Shown here: piece after piece, positions 24,224-34,659 of the stretch | Layout of the letters: every line of letters begins with the position of its first letter | Numbering within the stretch: position 1 is the stretch's first letter | Program-made: the position numbers and the translations under genes | The notes under the pieces: model-generated | What the model was told of the DNA's origin: nothing | The model's database searches: none | The model's input: the letters and a program-made list of their open reading frames with translations, nothing else | DNA from: Nilaparvata lugens | Taxonomy: Eukaryota; Arthropoda; Insecta; Hemiptera; Delphacidae | DNA length: 64,000 nt | Direction: 5' to 3' | Assembly (NCBI RefSeq): GCF_014356525.2 | Contig: NC_052505.1 | Span: 1,815,905-1,879,904, forward strand

Positions 24224-24602
24224 TCCTGTAGTGATTTTAACTCCACGTTAAAATGGCAGTGGAGAAAAATAGGAGGACAACGTTGCTGATCCTCTGTTTT
24301 GTCAATGACTTCTATAAACGGTAGCTAATACAGGTTTATTAATGCAATATTAACTGTTCATCCTTGCTCAAAATAATCAATATTATATTTTATTGAGCAA
24401 GAAGTTATACTTTTCAATGATTTTCATAATTAAGATGAAATATTTTGTTAATTTTATTATTAGTTCTACATTGTTAAAAGATGATCTAGGAGTAGAGTGA
24501 AGCGAGAAAGGGATAGCGCAATCCGCTTTGTTGAATGATAGACAAGGATAGCAATACCATTGCTAATCAAAAACTGCCATTATAATGTGGACCTTACTGT
24601 AG
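24224..24602 (+). mobile_element. MITE-A, duplicate of 22880-23257
   Basis: Carried in the second copy of the ~1.34-kb duplication and flanked identically. Small differences in the middle mark divergence since duplication. Confidence 0.75.
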
Positions 24603-24828
24603 GAGGAGACAAGGTCTATAGAAACTTTCATAGAGTACCTATTAATTTATATACCTTGGGAGGAAGCGTTTGCTACAACTACAACAAGAACCAAAATTTC
24701 CATGAGTCTCACATACCCATGGTGACCAGTTGAGGGTTAATTAAATTTCTTTACTCTAATTATGATGAAAGAGACTGGACTAAGTAGCAATACTTTCGTG
24801 TAAATGACTGCTGTCAACTCCTACGACG

Positions 24829-25007
24829 TATAAATCTAAGAACCAGTCGATCGGTGAATAAGTGCTGGGAGTGCGAGAGTGCGCTCTCGAATGCTTCCGA
24901 CTTTGACCGAATAATCAGCTGTTTTCCGTCACCACTCACCAATTCTTTAATTCTCCTTTCTCCTGTGGTTAACCTAATCTGCCGTTTTTGAATGTAAAGT
25001 CTTGCAG
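24829..25007 (+). promoter_or_regulatory. Candidate promoter and non-coding first exon for the acetyltransferase gene
   Basis: A less AT-rich, apparently single-copy block has TATAAAT at 24829-24835 and an exon-like CT-rich stretch. It ends CTTGCAG|GTAATAT, a good donor, at 25007/25008. It lies 3.7 kb upstream of the first recognised coding exon on the same strand. Joining it would put the first ATG at 28702. Only signals and position support this; there is no transcript evidence. Confidence 0.25.
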
Positions 25008-26190
25008 GTAATATTTAATTGTTTCTAATAATATAACTATAATTACAACAGAGTCTATTCTCTTTTATATACTATGTGATATTTTTCTCAAAATTTCTAA
25101 CTTTATTATAATTCTCAGACTTAGACCTACATACATACCCTTTTGTTCTCAAAGTGCAAGTGGAGATTATGAACAGGATAAATACTGTATTAAATTTATG
25201 CCTAGGATTAACTACACATGAGCAATTTAATCAAATTGATAAAAAATAAAATCTCCCAAATCTTACCATTAATGAAATGAGTAAATATTACTTAGAATAA
25301 TATATAAGTTGCTATAAATACGGTAGTTAATATAACTATTAACTATTAGATCCTAATGACTTTATTTGCTTGGATTTAGGTTGTATTTTAGGTCCATAAT
25401 ATGGTCACAAAACCATAAAGAGACGTCAAAAAATTAGAAAAGAGAAAATGCAAAAAGCTAGATTGTTACTGGGCCAACATTAGAGCCACACTGGATCACA
25501 GTGTGGTGAGTGCCTATTTTCTTATTTGATTTCTGCCTCAAGGCAGTTGTTTTTCTTTTACTTTTCTTGACGGGTCCCAGTGGGCTTCACTTTAGTGAAC
25601 CCTTTTATGGACCTAATTAATTGAATTCTAAAACACAAAGATGCGGCATAAGACTGGCCACTACGGTTAGGACTTGCATGATAAACTTGTATGTTTATTA
25701 TTCACACACACATAAGCTCACCATGAATTTTTGTCCATATCCAATATTGTGATCGATGACCATCAGGCTTCCCCGGATAGATCTTGTCAAAAATTAAAAC
25801 TATTTTACACATAGATGGCGGCGTCACAGACCAGCTTAATCATCATTGAAAAAATCATCAAAACAATAGAAGCTTCTCCCAATGAGCCACCTTGACAGGG
25901 TGTTCTTGAACGCGGTAGGTGAGCGCCTCTTCACTGAGTGTGGCAGGCAATTAAATTGATTGCCAGCACCGGAAAACAATCCCTGACTTTAGACAGTCGA
26001 CGGCGTGGAACATCCATGTTGGTCATTTAATATACCATGGCATATCTTTTTCTTTATGATAAAACGAATTCCCTGTCAGCAGAATCATTCCTTGAATACT
26101 TACTTACTTGTCTTTGCTAAGGACTGGAGTTTTAAGATAGGCAGTGTCAAAGTTTTCCAATCAATTACAATAAAAGTAATCTAGATTGTT
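25008..26190. other. No recognised exon or repeat
   Basis: Apparently unique sequence; parts (25480-26030) are less AT-rich. I found no open frame with splice sites or family resemblance. Confidence 0.4.
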
Positions 26191-26194
26191 ATTT

Positions 26195-26480
26195 TAAGAT
26201 TCAAGATTCATTTATTGTCAGAATGCAAGAAATAATCAACTATTCAATATAAAATTCCAAAATATAACAATGAACGTTAATAGTCATCATCGTTATATAT
26301 ACAACAAACTAAGACAAAGATCGGCAAATTTTATACAATAAAAGAAACATTCCTAAAACCAGTATATCACAGTCAAGAAAATAGAAAGACATCACCACAA
26401 ATCTTCATTATTTATGCTGTGGAGGAGATACCTCCTTTAAATTAGCATTAGAACTTCATCTGTTCAATCTTATTAAATAC
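26195..26480 (-). repeat. Probable LINE 3' tail, minus strand
   Basis: Read on the minus strand it ends GACAATAAATGAATCTTGAA, matching the plus-strand tail CAATAAAGAAATCTTGAATC near 34975. The coding part is not recognised. Confidence 0.45.
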
Positions 26481-26615
26481 TAGCTACTAACACGTACTTA
26501 CTTGATACTTGATACTTACTTACTTACTTACTTTACCGTAACCCGTGCTTCACAAGAGTCTACTTGTAAACTTGACAAACTGTAAACTTGACCTAAAGAA
26601 ATCTTGAAGAATTTG

Positions 26616-26777
26616 AAGGTGCGTACAGATATACGCGCCGCGAACATGAGCAATTCACTTCTAATCAGCTGACTATATCGGTATTTTTACAGAAACGGTA
26701 TAAGATAAAGCTTGGCATCAGCTGATTAAAAGTGAATTGCTCATGTTCGCGGCGCGTATATCTGTACGCACCTTTAA
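26616..26777. mobile_element. FB1 foldback MITE with TTAA-like edge
   Basis: A near-perfect palindrome of ~160 bp: GGTGCGTACAGATATACGCG, then GAACATGAGCAATTCACTT and CAGCTGA, mirrored at the right end. The right edge is CACCT-TTAA. The left edge (TTGA) could be a mutated TTAA. This fits a piggyBac-type non-autonomous element. Other copies are at 36541-36711, 38359-38527 and 48408-48572. Confidence 0.8.
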
Positions 26778-27045
26778 ATAAATCTAAAACCTTCCTCGGT
26801 AAGTTAAGAATCTATATATGCAAAATTTCTAGATAATCAGTCCAGTAGTTCAGACGTGATGATGCGATATACGTGAATTTCCTATCCTGTACGTGTACAA
26901 GTCAGTTCTATCCTTTATTATATTATAGATTATCCACATACAAAATGCAATGTTTCAATTTAAGTAGGAAAGATTCTTATAAAAATCACATTAAAAAAAT
27001 GATGTAAAATCAATTACTTTTTGTGTAGGCCTAGTTGAGAAGTTG

Positions 27046-27536
27046 ATATTTTGGTAATTATTCATATTGAATGAAAAATGCTAAGAAGTTGTCAAAAAAC
27101 CACTGATTTGACCGGTTTCGGTTATTACACCATTGTCAATCTCTGATAAACTAAAACTAAATACAAGAGCAGCAGAATTTATACTAGTAGGCGAGTACTG
27201 CTATTGGTCGAGAGCATGACCACCTGCCATTGGCCTAGCTTGACAGTCTCCTCCCACTCAACAGTGTGACAAAATGTCGGCTTGAGCAACAGAATCGCCA
27301 TGATAATAAAATTTACTTTCAGTACAAAATAAGAACCAAGAAAACAAGTGTGAAAGATAATAAAACAAATATGTAAATGGAGAAACTATTGACTAATGTA
27401 TGCTTACAATTTTATGATAAAACTAAATTCGTAGTGTTGTATTGGTTGAAATGAATCTGGTTATTTAAACTATACTGGGAATTTTCCTTAATCAGTGTTT
27501 TTTTGACAACTTCTTAGCCTTTTTCATTCAATAAAA
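27046..27536. mobile_element. Penelope-like element remnant with inverted ends
   Basis: Left end TTGAGAAGTTGATATT, ATGAATGAAAAATGCTAAGA and ACCGGTTTCGGTTATTACAC; the right end (about 27475-27536) repeats the outer part inverted (GACAACTTCTTAGCC, TTTCATTCAAT). On the minus strand GGTGTAATAACC-GAAACCGGT forms a small hairpin followed by GAAA and a palindromic CCGG. The ~300 bp between has no recognised coding sequence. Confidence 0.5.
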
Positions 27537-27547
27537 CCAATTAATTC

Positions 27548-27805
27548 GGGTGGCTCGTTGGAGTAAGTGATTACGCGTCGGTCTGATAATCAAGAGAACC
27601 CGAGTTCGAATCTCGACCGGGGCAAAAGTTTTTGACCATAGCAAATCACATAGATACGGCCACCCCCAGCTTTCGGAGGAGACGATAAGCCGTTGGTCCC
27701 GATTATCTAAAAAGTAGTCGTCATCTCTCATCATCATCCCTCTCATTACCCACGCACAAGCATAACAGCTTATGTGGGAATCACCCTCAGTATTATTGAC
27801 CGAGC
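27548..27805 (+). mobile_element. tRNA-derived SINE (SINE-2)
   Basis: A tRNA-like head with A-box sequence GGTGGCTCGTTGGAGTAAGTG and B box GAGTTCGAATCTC leads to a central domain TAAGCCGTTGGTCCCG plus CTAAAAAGTAGTCG. The tail ends in TATTATTG. The head differs from SINE-1, but the central domain is clearly shared. Target duplications are not evident. Confidence 0.8.
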
Positions 27806-28225
27806 GGAGTGAGGTTTAAGATTCAAGTTGACGGTTTGGCATTTCTCTTAATGTTTGAATGTTTAAATGTTTATATGTTGCGCATTTACGGCGAAACGCG
27901 GTAATAGATTTTCATGAAATTTGACAGGTATGTTCCTTTTTTAATTGCGCGTCGACGTATATACAAGGTTTTTGGAAATTTTGCATTTCAAGGATAATAT
28001 AAAAGGAAAAAGGAGCCTCCTTCATACGCCAATATTAGAGTAAAAATCAGACTATAGAATTATTCATCATAAATCAGCTGACAAGTGATTACACAGATGT
28101 ATGGAGAAGCCAGTCTATTGCTGTATTTCCATAAGGTATATTATAGTTTCAATCAGGTACTTGTGGATGAGAATACTGCGTGAGGTCTACTGTTCACAGA
28201 ACTACTAGTTAATAATTCATCAATT
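27806..28225 (+). repeat. REP-D dispersed repeat
   Basis: Starts GACCGAGCGGAGTGAGGTTT and includes GCGCGTCGACGTATATACAA, AAAGGAAAAAGGAGCCTCC and ATCAGCTGACAAGTGATTAC. A partial second copy at 28446-28690 ends just before the exon at 28701. Inverted copies are at 39232-39630, 49260-49660 and 61130-61380. Likely a non-autonomous transposable element of unknown class. Confidence 0.65.
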
Positions 28226-28445
28226 AAAAATGTCTAGAAAAAATCCTAAATAAACATCGAGCTTTCTGTCCTATCGTACCGTAACGTGTCGTCCCGGAAT
28301 GTGAGTGTGAGCACTGTTATCAGGTCTGGCTGCAATTGTCTACAACGTTCATGGAAAGATACATTTTCAGATGTTCGATGTTTTTGAACGGATAGTATTA
28401 TAGCCAACTGTCTACTAACGTTGATAGGAAGATACATTTTCAAGA

Positions 28446-28690
28446 TGTTGCATTTCAAGGATAATATAAAAGGAAAATGGAGCCTCCTTCATACACCAAT
28501 TTTAGAGTAAAAATCAGACTATAGATTTATTCATCATAAATCAGCTGACAAGTGATTACACAGATGTGTGGAGAAGCTAGTCTATTGCTGTATTTCCATA
28601 AGGTCTATAGCTTCAATCAGGTACTTGTGGATGAGAATACTGCGTGAGGTCTACTGTTCACAGAACTACTAGTAATTATTAATTCTAGTT
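28446..28690 (+). repeat. REP-D partial copy abutting the acetyltransferase exon
   Basis: Direct repeat of 27982-28225 (GCATTTCAAGGATAATATAA through ACTGTTCACAGAACTACTAG). The acceptor of the exon at 28701 (TTTAATTTTCAG) begins within about 20 bp of its end, so part of the 3' splice region is close to or derived from repeat. Confidence 0.7.
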
Positions 28691-28700
28691 TAATTTTCAG

Positions 28701-28827
28701 GATGTGGTCTCAAAAGTACTGCAAGAGCGACACAGTCCTACAATACGACCAGGCATGTCTAAATGTACACTCTGGCAACATAATACATCCCACGGATTTG
28801 TACCTGAAGACTGAAGAATGTTATAAG
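28701..28827 (+). CDS. Hgsnat: HGSNAT coding exon 1 (first recognised)
   Basis: Heparan-alpha-glucosaminide N-acetyltransferase is the lysosomal membrane enzyme that transfers acetyl groups from cytosolic acetyl-CoA to terminal glucosamine of heparan sulfate. This 127-bp exon follows TTTTCAG and ends AAG|GTGAGT. It has a leading G and then 42 codons from ATG at 28702. The peptide includes LQYDQACLNVHSGN and LYLKTEECYK, which fits the N-terminal luminal domain of the family. It leaves in phase 0 and joins the next exon in frame. Whether ATG 28702 is the true start is uncertain: no signal peptide follows it, so a further upstream exon may encode one, or the start may lie behind a non-coding exon near 25 kb. 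Confidence 0.72.
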
Positions 28828-28893
28828 GTGAGTTTTTGAAATTTTATAGCCTCAAATCACAATATAAACTCGTATCATTATCTATCGTGGATC

Positions 28894-29477
28894 ACAGTGA
28901 GGTCCACGTTATAATGGTAGTGGAGAAAGAGAGCACAACAACGTTGCCGATCCTCTGTCTTGCCAATGCCTTCTATAGACGGTAGCTGATACAGGTTTAT
29001 TGATGTAATATTAACTAACTTTGTTGTAGTTCTGACACTGTGTTACTTGTAAATATTTGAAAAAACACTTACTTATGTTGGAGTATTGAGGAATGCGTTT
29101 CACTTAATACTCCAACAAAAGTAAGTGTTTTTTCAAATATTTACAAGTAACACAATGTCAGAACGACAACAAAGTTATTGAATAGTGTTTTGTCATGGAA
29201 AGCAACTTCAATTTTAATATTAACTGTTCATTCTCGTTTAAAATAATAAATTATATTTTATTAAGCTAGAATAGTTTTTCAATAATTTCATAATGAATTT
29301 TCATTATTAAGATGAAATATTTTGTTAATTTATAATTAATTTTACATTCTTAAAAGCCGATCTGACAACAGAGCAAAATGAGAAAGAGATAGCGCTATCA
29401 GCTTTGTTGAATGATAGACATGGATAGCAATACCATTGCTTATCAAACACTGCCATTATAACTTGGACCTCATTATA
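28894..29477 (+). mobile_element. MITE-A full-length copy carrying an inverted-repeat insertion
   Basis: Both MITE-A termini are present (AGTGAGGTCCACGTTATAAT and CCATTATAACTTGGACCT). The insertion (about 29028-29215) consists of two ~75-bp inverted arms (CTGACACTGTGTTACTTG and AACACTTACTTATGTTGG). These correspond to the outer arms of the Penelope-like remnant at 40905-41400. It starts only 67 bp after the exon donor at 28827. Confidence 0.85.
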
Positions 29478-29559
29478 GGCTTCTAAAGGCTTGTTCCGAT
29501 GTCCATCTCTTCCTTGATCCTCCAATGTCTCCTCCTCCATTGAGAAATCTGTATTATAT

Positions 29560-30400
29560 CATTAATTAAACATCAAATTGTAGTTGAAAGTCTCTGTACG
29601 GCACCTCTGGTTTCTGTATGGTTGATACTCAAGTGTAATGCCGGCGCCACATTCTTGCCGAGTGCGTACAAGCCTAGAAACCCGTATTATATCATAAAAT
29701 TGTGGTTGAAAGTCTCTGTACGGCACCTCTGGTTTTTGTATGGGCAATACTTAAAGGTGCGTACAGACTGTCGTTCTGCTCCGCAACCGAACGTCACTCC
29801 AGCAGAGCGATTGATGATCGATCGGGGAGCAACAGTAGTTCGACCGGGGAACGCGAGAAGATCTAACATCTACCATAACGTTCATGATGGGTGCGTGGGC
29901 GGTGCGACTGTGGTGCGATGGTGGTACGAGGGCGGTACGAGGGAGGAGCGTGCTCGGTGCTGGTTGGAAGCGCGAATATGTGTACGCAGCTTAAGTGTAA
30001 TACCGGCGTCTCACTTTAGCCGAGTGAGTACAAGCCTAGAAACCCGTATTATATCACCAAATTGTTGTTGAAAGTCTCTGTACGGCACCTCTGGTTTCTG
30101 TATGGTTAATACTCAAGTGTAATGCCGGCGCCACACTTTAGCCGAGTGCGTACAAGCCTAAATACCCGTATTATATCATCAAATTGTAGTTTTAAGTCTC
30201 TGTACGGCACCTCTGGTTTCTGTATGGTTAATACTCAAGTGTAATGCCGGCGCCACACTCTTGCCGAGTGCGTACAAGCCTAGAAACCCGTATTATATCA
30301 TCAAATTGTAGTTTAAAGTGTCTGGATGGCACCTTTGGTTCCTGTATGGTTAATACTCAAGTGTAATGCCGGCGCCACACTCTTGCCGAGTGCGTACAAA
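29560..30400. repeat. ~121-bp tandem repeat, about six units
   Basis: Units contain GTGTAATGCCGGCGCCACAC, TTGCCGAGTGCGTACAAGCC and TCTCTGTACGGCACCTCTGG. The GTGTAAT box recurs at about 29632, 29996, 30116, 30238 and 30360. The wide first spacing is due to a 243-bp insertion at 29752-29993. The open frames here are by-products of repeat periodicity. Confidence 0.85.
29752..29993. mobile_element. TTAA-flanked insertion in the tandem repeat
   Basis: Interrupts one repeat unit. It begins TTAA-AGGTGCGTACAG and ends GTGTACGCAGC-TTAA. The repeat phase resumes exactly, so the four-base TTAA looks like a target duplication of a piggyBac-type MITE. The termini match the FB1 foldbacks but the interior is different and GC-rich. 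Confidence 0.75.
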
Positions 30401-31107
30401 TGACGACGAACGCGCCCAGACGTTTGGCAAGCAACTTGGCAAGAGTATGGTGTTTGTGTAACTTTTAGGAGATTAAGCAAGTTTCAGAAAAAGTGTGAAA
30501 TATGATCGTAGAAAATTTTATAAAATAAACCTTATACGTGCAAAACTAAACAAGGCCAGGAAAGAATCTAACCTAACATTTGGGAAAAAGTACTTTTAAT
30601 ACTTTAATAATTTATTTTATTATCTTTATTTTATAATTTGCAATATTGTTGATGTGATATAATATTATCTACTCTACTATTCATAATTTCTGATTATATG
30701 TAATGTATAAATTGGAAGAATAAATGAATTTATTATTATTATTATTATATCTACTGTTTCATACATGACCCACACTTGTGGGATCGATGGCGTCATCAAA
30801 TTCTATTTCAATACACGTGATTATATAACAACTATTCAGATGGCAGATGAAACAGTGACCACTTTCAATTGAAATTCAAATCATCACTCATAAATTCATT
30901 CACATTATGATATGCCTAGTCACAAAGCAGCTTTCTGACAGTTCTCTTGAAGGCATCACTAAACTGCTTCACACCAGGAGGCAGCTTGTTGAAGAATTTC
31001 AGGGCAGAAATTCAGGGCTATAACTGGTCTGTGATCGGTGAAGGCGTCTCCTGGGGACATCCAGCTGGTGTTGTAGTGTATTTTGAACTTCTAGTAGACA
31101 CATAGAA
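30401..31107. other. Intron sequence, nothing recognised
   Basis: Contains a simple (TTA)n run near 30735 that looks like a retroelement tail, but no exon or repeat I can name. Confidence 0.45.
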
Positions 31108-31256
31108 TGCTGGTTGCACAAAAGCCGGTTAAATTTCAACCGTGAATAATTTTACGAGAACCAATCAGAGAAGGCCTTTTTTATAAGACAGATTCTTTGA
31201 TTGGTTCTCGTGGGTTTAATCACGATTCAAATTTAACCGGATCTTGTGCAACCGGC
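31108..31256. mobile_element. FB3 short foldback MITE
   Basis: GGTTGCACAAAAGCCGGTTA is matched inverted by TAACCGGATCTTGTGCAACC, and ACGAGAACCAATCAGAGAAG is matched by GATTGGTTCTCGTGG. A relative lies at 59045-59222 with the same layout. Confidence 0.8.
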
Positions 31257-31552
31257 ACTTGGAGTTAGAAATACTAAGCTTGAAACTAAAACCTTCGAGG
31301 TGGGAAGAGCTTCTTTTTTCTGAGGATGATGCCCAGATGAGCTCTAGGCTTGTGCGTGGGTAATGAAACGAATGATCAGTGATGAATGAAGGTAGTTCTT
31401 TCGATGATGAGAGATACAGACCTAAAGCTCCAAGTTGGTTCCGAACCACCGGGAAGCGTTTTTTAGAATCATAAATGGTATTTAGAGGAGTTTGCTCTAA
31501 TACTGGCTACCATTATTACAGCTTGATAATGAACCAGAGCTTGATCAATGTC

Positions 31553-32090
31553 ATTTTTTTTTAACATCTTTATTGCCCATAAAAACAAAATACAAAATGA
31601 AAACTTACAAAAGAAATATTCTAGATTATAATATTATGCTATTTTACAAATAAATTAAAATTACATGGCACCACCCAGCAAGGGCAAAACCCTGACCGCT
31701 GAGTGAGAGTATCAGCTGTTTAGACAATATAAAAATTTATTTACTAATAATCAAAGCTACAAAAAATCGAAGTTAACAATAAATTACTAGTAACTATAAT
31801 ATTTGACTGATGTCGAAGAAAAATTTTTGTATCACCCACTTATTTATCTGTTCCATCCTCTGTCTACCCCTATTAGAAAGAGATTCTGACAATGCATTTG
31901 GCATGATATTTATTATTTTTGAGCTAAGATACCCCAATTGTCTTCACACTATTGTCAAATCTGAATAGTTAATATTATAAGTTTTATCATTTAAAACAAG
32001 GATATTGGTATTTTTATAGCTCAGGTTCCACTTCAAAGTCGAATAAATCTTTCGCCTTTTACTAAAGATTTCCGTGGAGTTGAACACATG
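31553..32090 (-). pseudogene. 5'-truncated LINE, C-terminal ORF2 end and 3' UTR
   Basis: Minus strand. A short stretch (about 31801-31915) translates to LSNRGRQRMEQINKWVIQKF, typical of the C-terminus of a non-LTR reverse-transcriptase ORF. The 3' UTR and the terminus GGGCAATAAAGATG with an A-run lie at the 31553 end. The 19432-19740 fragment is another copy lacking the coding part. It lies inside the first intron. Confidence 0.65.
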
Positions 32091-32219
32091 ATGAGCCTAC
32101 TTTGATTTGTTTCTATGAACCAGATATTGATCAATGTCTTTTAAAAAAGGAAACTGGTATTTAATAATATTGAACCTTACCATCGCATTTGATATTTTAT
32201 TCAACTCCTTTTATTCCAG

Positions 32220-32332
32220 TGTGATTATACAAAATGGACGAAGATTCCGCAGAACAGCACAATTTCACTGCTCGTCAGTACAACAGATCGGCTTCAGTTC
32301 TATGTGAAAGACCACGCTGCTGATCATTGCAG
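32220..32332 (+). CDS. Hgsnat: HGSNAT coding exon 2
   Basis: 113 bp between TTTTATTCCAG and AG|GTAATTT. Phase 0 in; two bases of a split codon out. It translates to CDYTKWTKIPQNSTISLL, continues through TTDRLQFYVKDHAADHC and leaves AG, which becomes Ser with the next exon. The opening Cys directly follows the ...EECYK end of exon 1, giving a closely spaced cysteine pair like that in the family's luminal domain. The NST triplet is a potential N-glycosylation site, as expected for a domain facing the lysosome lumen. The intron before it is 3,392 bp and mostly repeats. Confidence 0.78.
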
Positions 32333-32504
32333 GTAATTTTAAACAAATCTAATAAATCTTTAATTTTAATTAAATCTATCAAAAACAAAGCAATAGAATT
32401 GCTAATAGTCCAGTCAAAGAGAAAGGTTATAGAGGGAAATGTTTGGAAGACAATTTTTGACCTCACAGTTCTGTTTAGGGTAGTAAAGAGGTAATAGTAT
32501 ATTT

Positions 32505-33120
32505 CGCACCTAGAGCAGAAAATGAGATTTTTCCGGCTCGAAATCGGTTTTCAAGTCCGAGGCCGTAGGCCAAGGACTAAAAAAGATTGAGAGCCGGAAA
32601 AACATTTTTTCCCGTGGTGCGAACGCTATTTTTCGCCACACACAAAAATAAACAATATATATATATATATGAGAATAGTTGTTTACTAAGCACTTCCGAA
32701 AGCAGAAGTGGAAGGTGATAGCTCTAGCAAAATCTGAGGTAATCGGAATATCAGGAAATTGTCCAAGTATTTTTATTTTTTATTTTTTATTCTGATTTGT
32801 CTAAATAACCTAAAAGATGATTTTCAATTATGTGGGAGGTTGAGTTTATACTTTTTTATTCTTTCAAATGACAATAAGATGATATTATTATAAATGTTTT
32901 AATCATTGAATAATGAACGCAAATAATGAAAAGTTTTTTGATCAGCTGTTTTTTGATCATCTTTCTTAGTTGCATGTTAGCGGCTGGAAAGGGTACTCTT
33001 TTGGGCCTAGGCCGGAAAGAAACCTGTTCTGACGTCAGACGAGAGTCGTCTGCAAACAATGTCTTTCAGATCTACGTAGGGACTGGAAAACAGCTGCTTT
33101 CTGTGCAGTGTGGCGAAAAT
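32505..33120. mobile_element. Repeat bounded by inverted TTTTCGCCACAC boxes, with a doubtful small frame
   Basis: TATTTTTCGCCACACAC at 32628 is matched inverted by TGTGGCGAAAATAATTTTG at 33110. The left flank has GAGGCCGTAGGCCAAGG, similar in style to the AGCCGTAGGCGAG boxes at 46340. A plus-strand frame at 32926-33141 starts with a signal-peptide-like hydrophobic stretch (MKSFLISCFLIIFLSCMLAA). It ends in the right-hand repeat box, so I do not call it a gene. Confidence 0.45.
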
Positions 33121-33172
33121 AATTTTGTAGTATCAGTCTAAAATAGTTCGAAAATAGTTAATTTGAATATCC

Positions 33173-33792
33173 TATAGTTAGGTCCATGTTATAATGGCAG
33201 TGGAGTAAGGTAGGAGAAAAACGTTGCCGAACCTCTGTTTTGTCAATGCCTTCTGTAGACGGTAGCTGATACAGGTTTATTGATGTAATATTAACTGTTC
33301 ATTATCGTTTAAAATAATCAATTCTATTTTATTAAGCAAGAAATGATATTTTTCAATAACTTCATAATGACTTTACATGATTAACATGAAATATTTTGTT
33401 CATTAATTATTGAATGAATGAGTGAAGTTTGTTTATTCTCAATAAGCTCGATACAAGAAAATGTAAAGTACATGCATATAAAAAAAAACAAATAAACAAA
33501 GTCTATAATATACAGAACTGCATAGTAACCAATCACAATTGAAATAATGTTACTTATTAAGAAAAATACAATCCAGCACCTAATATGCAACTTTCGGACC
33601 GCTGGAGGGATAATAATTGACATTAATAATTAATTAATTTATTTATTTATTAATTCTACATTTTTAAAATACGATCTGGCAACAGAGCAAAGCAAGAAAG
33701 AGATAGCGCTATTAGCTTTGTTGAATGATAGACAAGGATAGCAATACCATTGCTAATCAAACACTGCCATTATAACGTGGACCTCACTATAA
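33173..33792 (+). mobile_element. MITE-A full-length copy with insertion
   Basis: The left terminus TTAGGTCCATGTTATAATGG and the right terminus CATTATAACGTGGACCTCAC are both present. About 33405-33650 is an insertion ending in ATTTATTTATTTATTA, probably a retroelement tail fragment in inverted orientation. Confidence 0.82.
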
Positions 33793-33870
33793 CAATATTA
33801 ATCATTGTTGTCACGTGACCCAACTTATGACTTATTAGGATCAAGAAGGCTTGTAGAAGAGCAAAATTGT

Positions 33871-33966
33871 ATAGTGTAGTGAGGTCCATGTTATGATGGC
33901 TGTGGAGAAAGAAAGGAGGACAGCGTTGCCGATTCTCTGTCCTGCCACTGACCTCTATAGAGGATA
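33871..33966 (+). mobile_element. MITE-A 5' fragment
   Basis: Only the first ~90 bp from GAGGTCCATGTTATGATGGC remain. A MITE-B fragment follows directly. Confidence 0.7.
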
Positions 33967-33984
33967 GCAGTTAGATTTGAAGGA

Positions 33985-34214
33985 CAGGAAGATTTTTTGT
34001 TAAGCCGATAACTGTCGACTACTGTCTATTATTACTGTTTTGCTGAGTGAGAGTGTAAGAACGGCACAGTATGAGAGACTACCAGCGTCACATTGCTCCG
34101 CGAGAAAAAACTACTAGGGCTATCGGCTTGAGTTGACAGGGAAATTTGGAACATAACCGCCCCTATACCATGGGATATCTTCCTATGCTTTCATTTTTCC
34201 TCTATGGTATTGTA
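33985..34214. mobile_element. MITE-B, 5'-truncated copy
   Basis: From GTTAAGCCGATAACTG through GAGAGACTACCAGCGTCACA to CCATGGGATATCTTCC and CCTCTATGG. The right terminus is recognisable; the left terminus is lost at the junction with MITE-A. Confidence 0.7.
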
Positions 34215-34254
34215 TATTTGAAAACCTATGGTTACAATAGAAATTCTGAATCTC

Positions 34255-34605
34255 TTAGGGCTTCCGAGCTCGGGATTTAGCTAAGTCCTAGATTTTGAAC
34301 AGCTAGAGTCAGAAAATTGGTTCTCCAAAACGGGGCGTAGTCGCAGTCATTGTCATAGTCACGTTTGAATTAAATTTCGAAAAACTAGAAAATTGAACAC
34401 AAAATAGAATAAAGAGAAAATAATGAAAAGTTTCAGCTATTTTTAATTATTTAGGAATGTCTAATTCCGCCAAGGAAAAATTTTTCCAATTATAGAAATG
34501 AGAAAATAAAAACTACGACTACTGTTGTAAAAGCTGCGACTACGCCCCGTTTTGGAAAGCCTATTTTCTGACTCCAGCTGTTCAAATTAAAGGTGCACGA
34601 TTGGC
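34255..34605. mobile_element. FB4 foldback
   Basis: TCCGAGCTCGGGATTTAGCT and AAACGGGGCGTAGTCGCAG on the left are mirrored by CTGCGACTACGCCCCGTTTT and CTGACTCCAGCTGTTCAAA on the right. Related pieces are at 45084-45175, 55095-55180 and (inverted) 57640-57770. Confidence 0.75.
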
Positions 34606-34659
34606 TGGATAAAATCCTTTTTATAAATTAAGTGAATTTTACGAGAGCAGAATCAGCAT

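Larger units (their letters stand above)
21922..24612. repeat. ~1.34-kb tandem segmental duplication
   Basis: Copy 1 is about 21922-23269 and copy 2 about 23270-24612, each ending GGAGGAGACAAG. Each includes a Penelope-like unit, unique sequence, a SINE and a MITE-A copy, in the same order. The copies differ by small indels (GGTACCTA versus GGTACCTACCTA, and differences near 23010/24360). The junction lies within a shared AAG. Confidence 0.85.

Noticed and set aside
29560..30400. CRISPR-like array
   Set aside because: The 121-bp units are contiguous tandem repeats without unique spacers, and the genome is eukaryotic.
32926..33141. 71-residue frame with a signal-peptide-like start
   Set aside because: It ends inside an inverted repeat box of a mobile element, and there is no conserved domain or splice context. 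A small secreted peptide cannot be excluded without transcripts.
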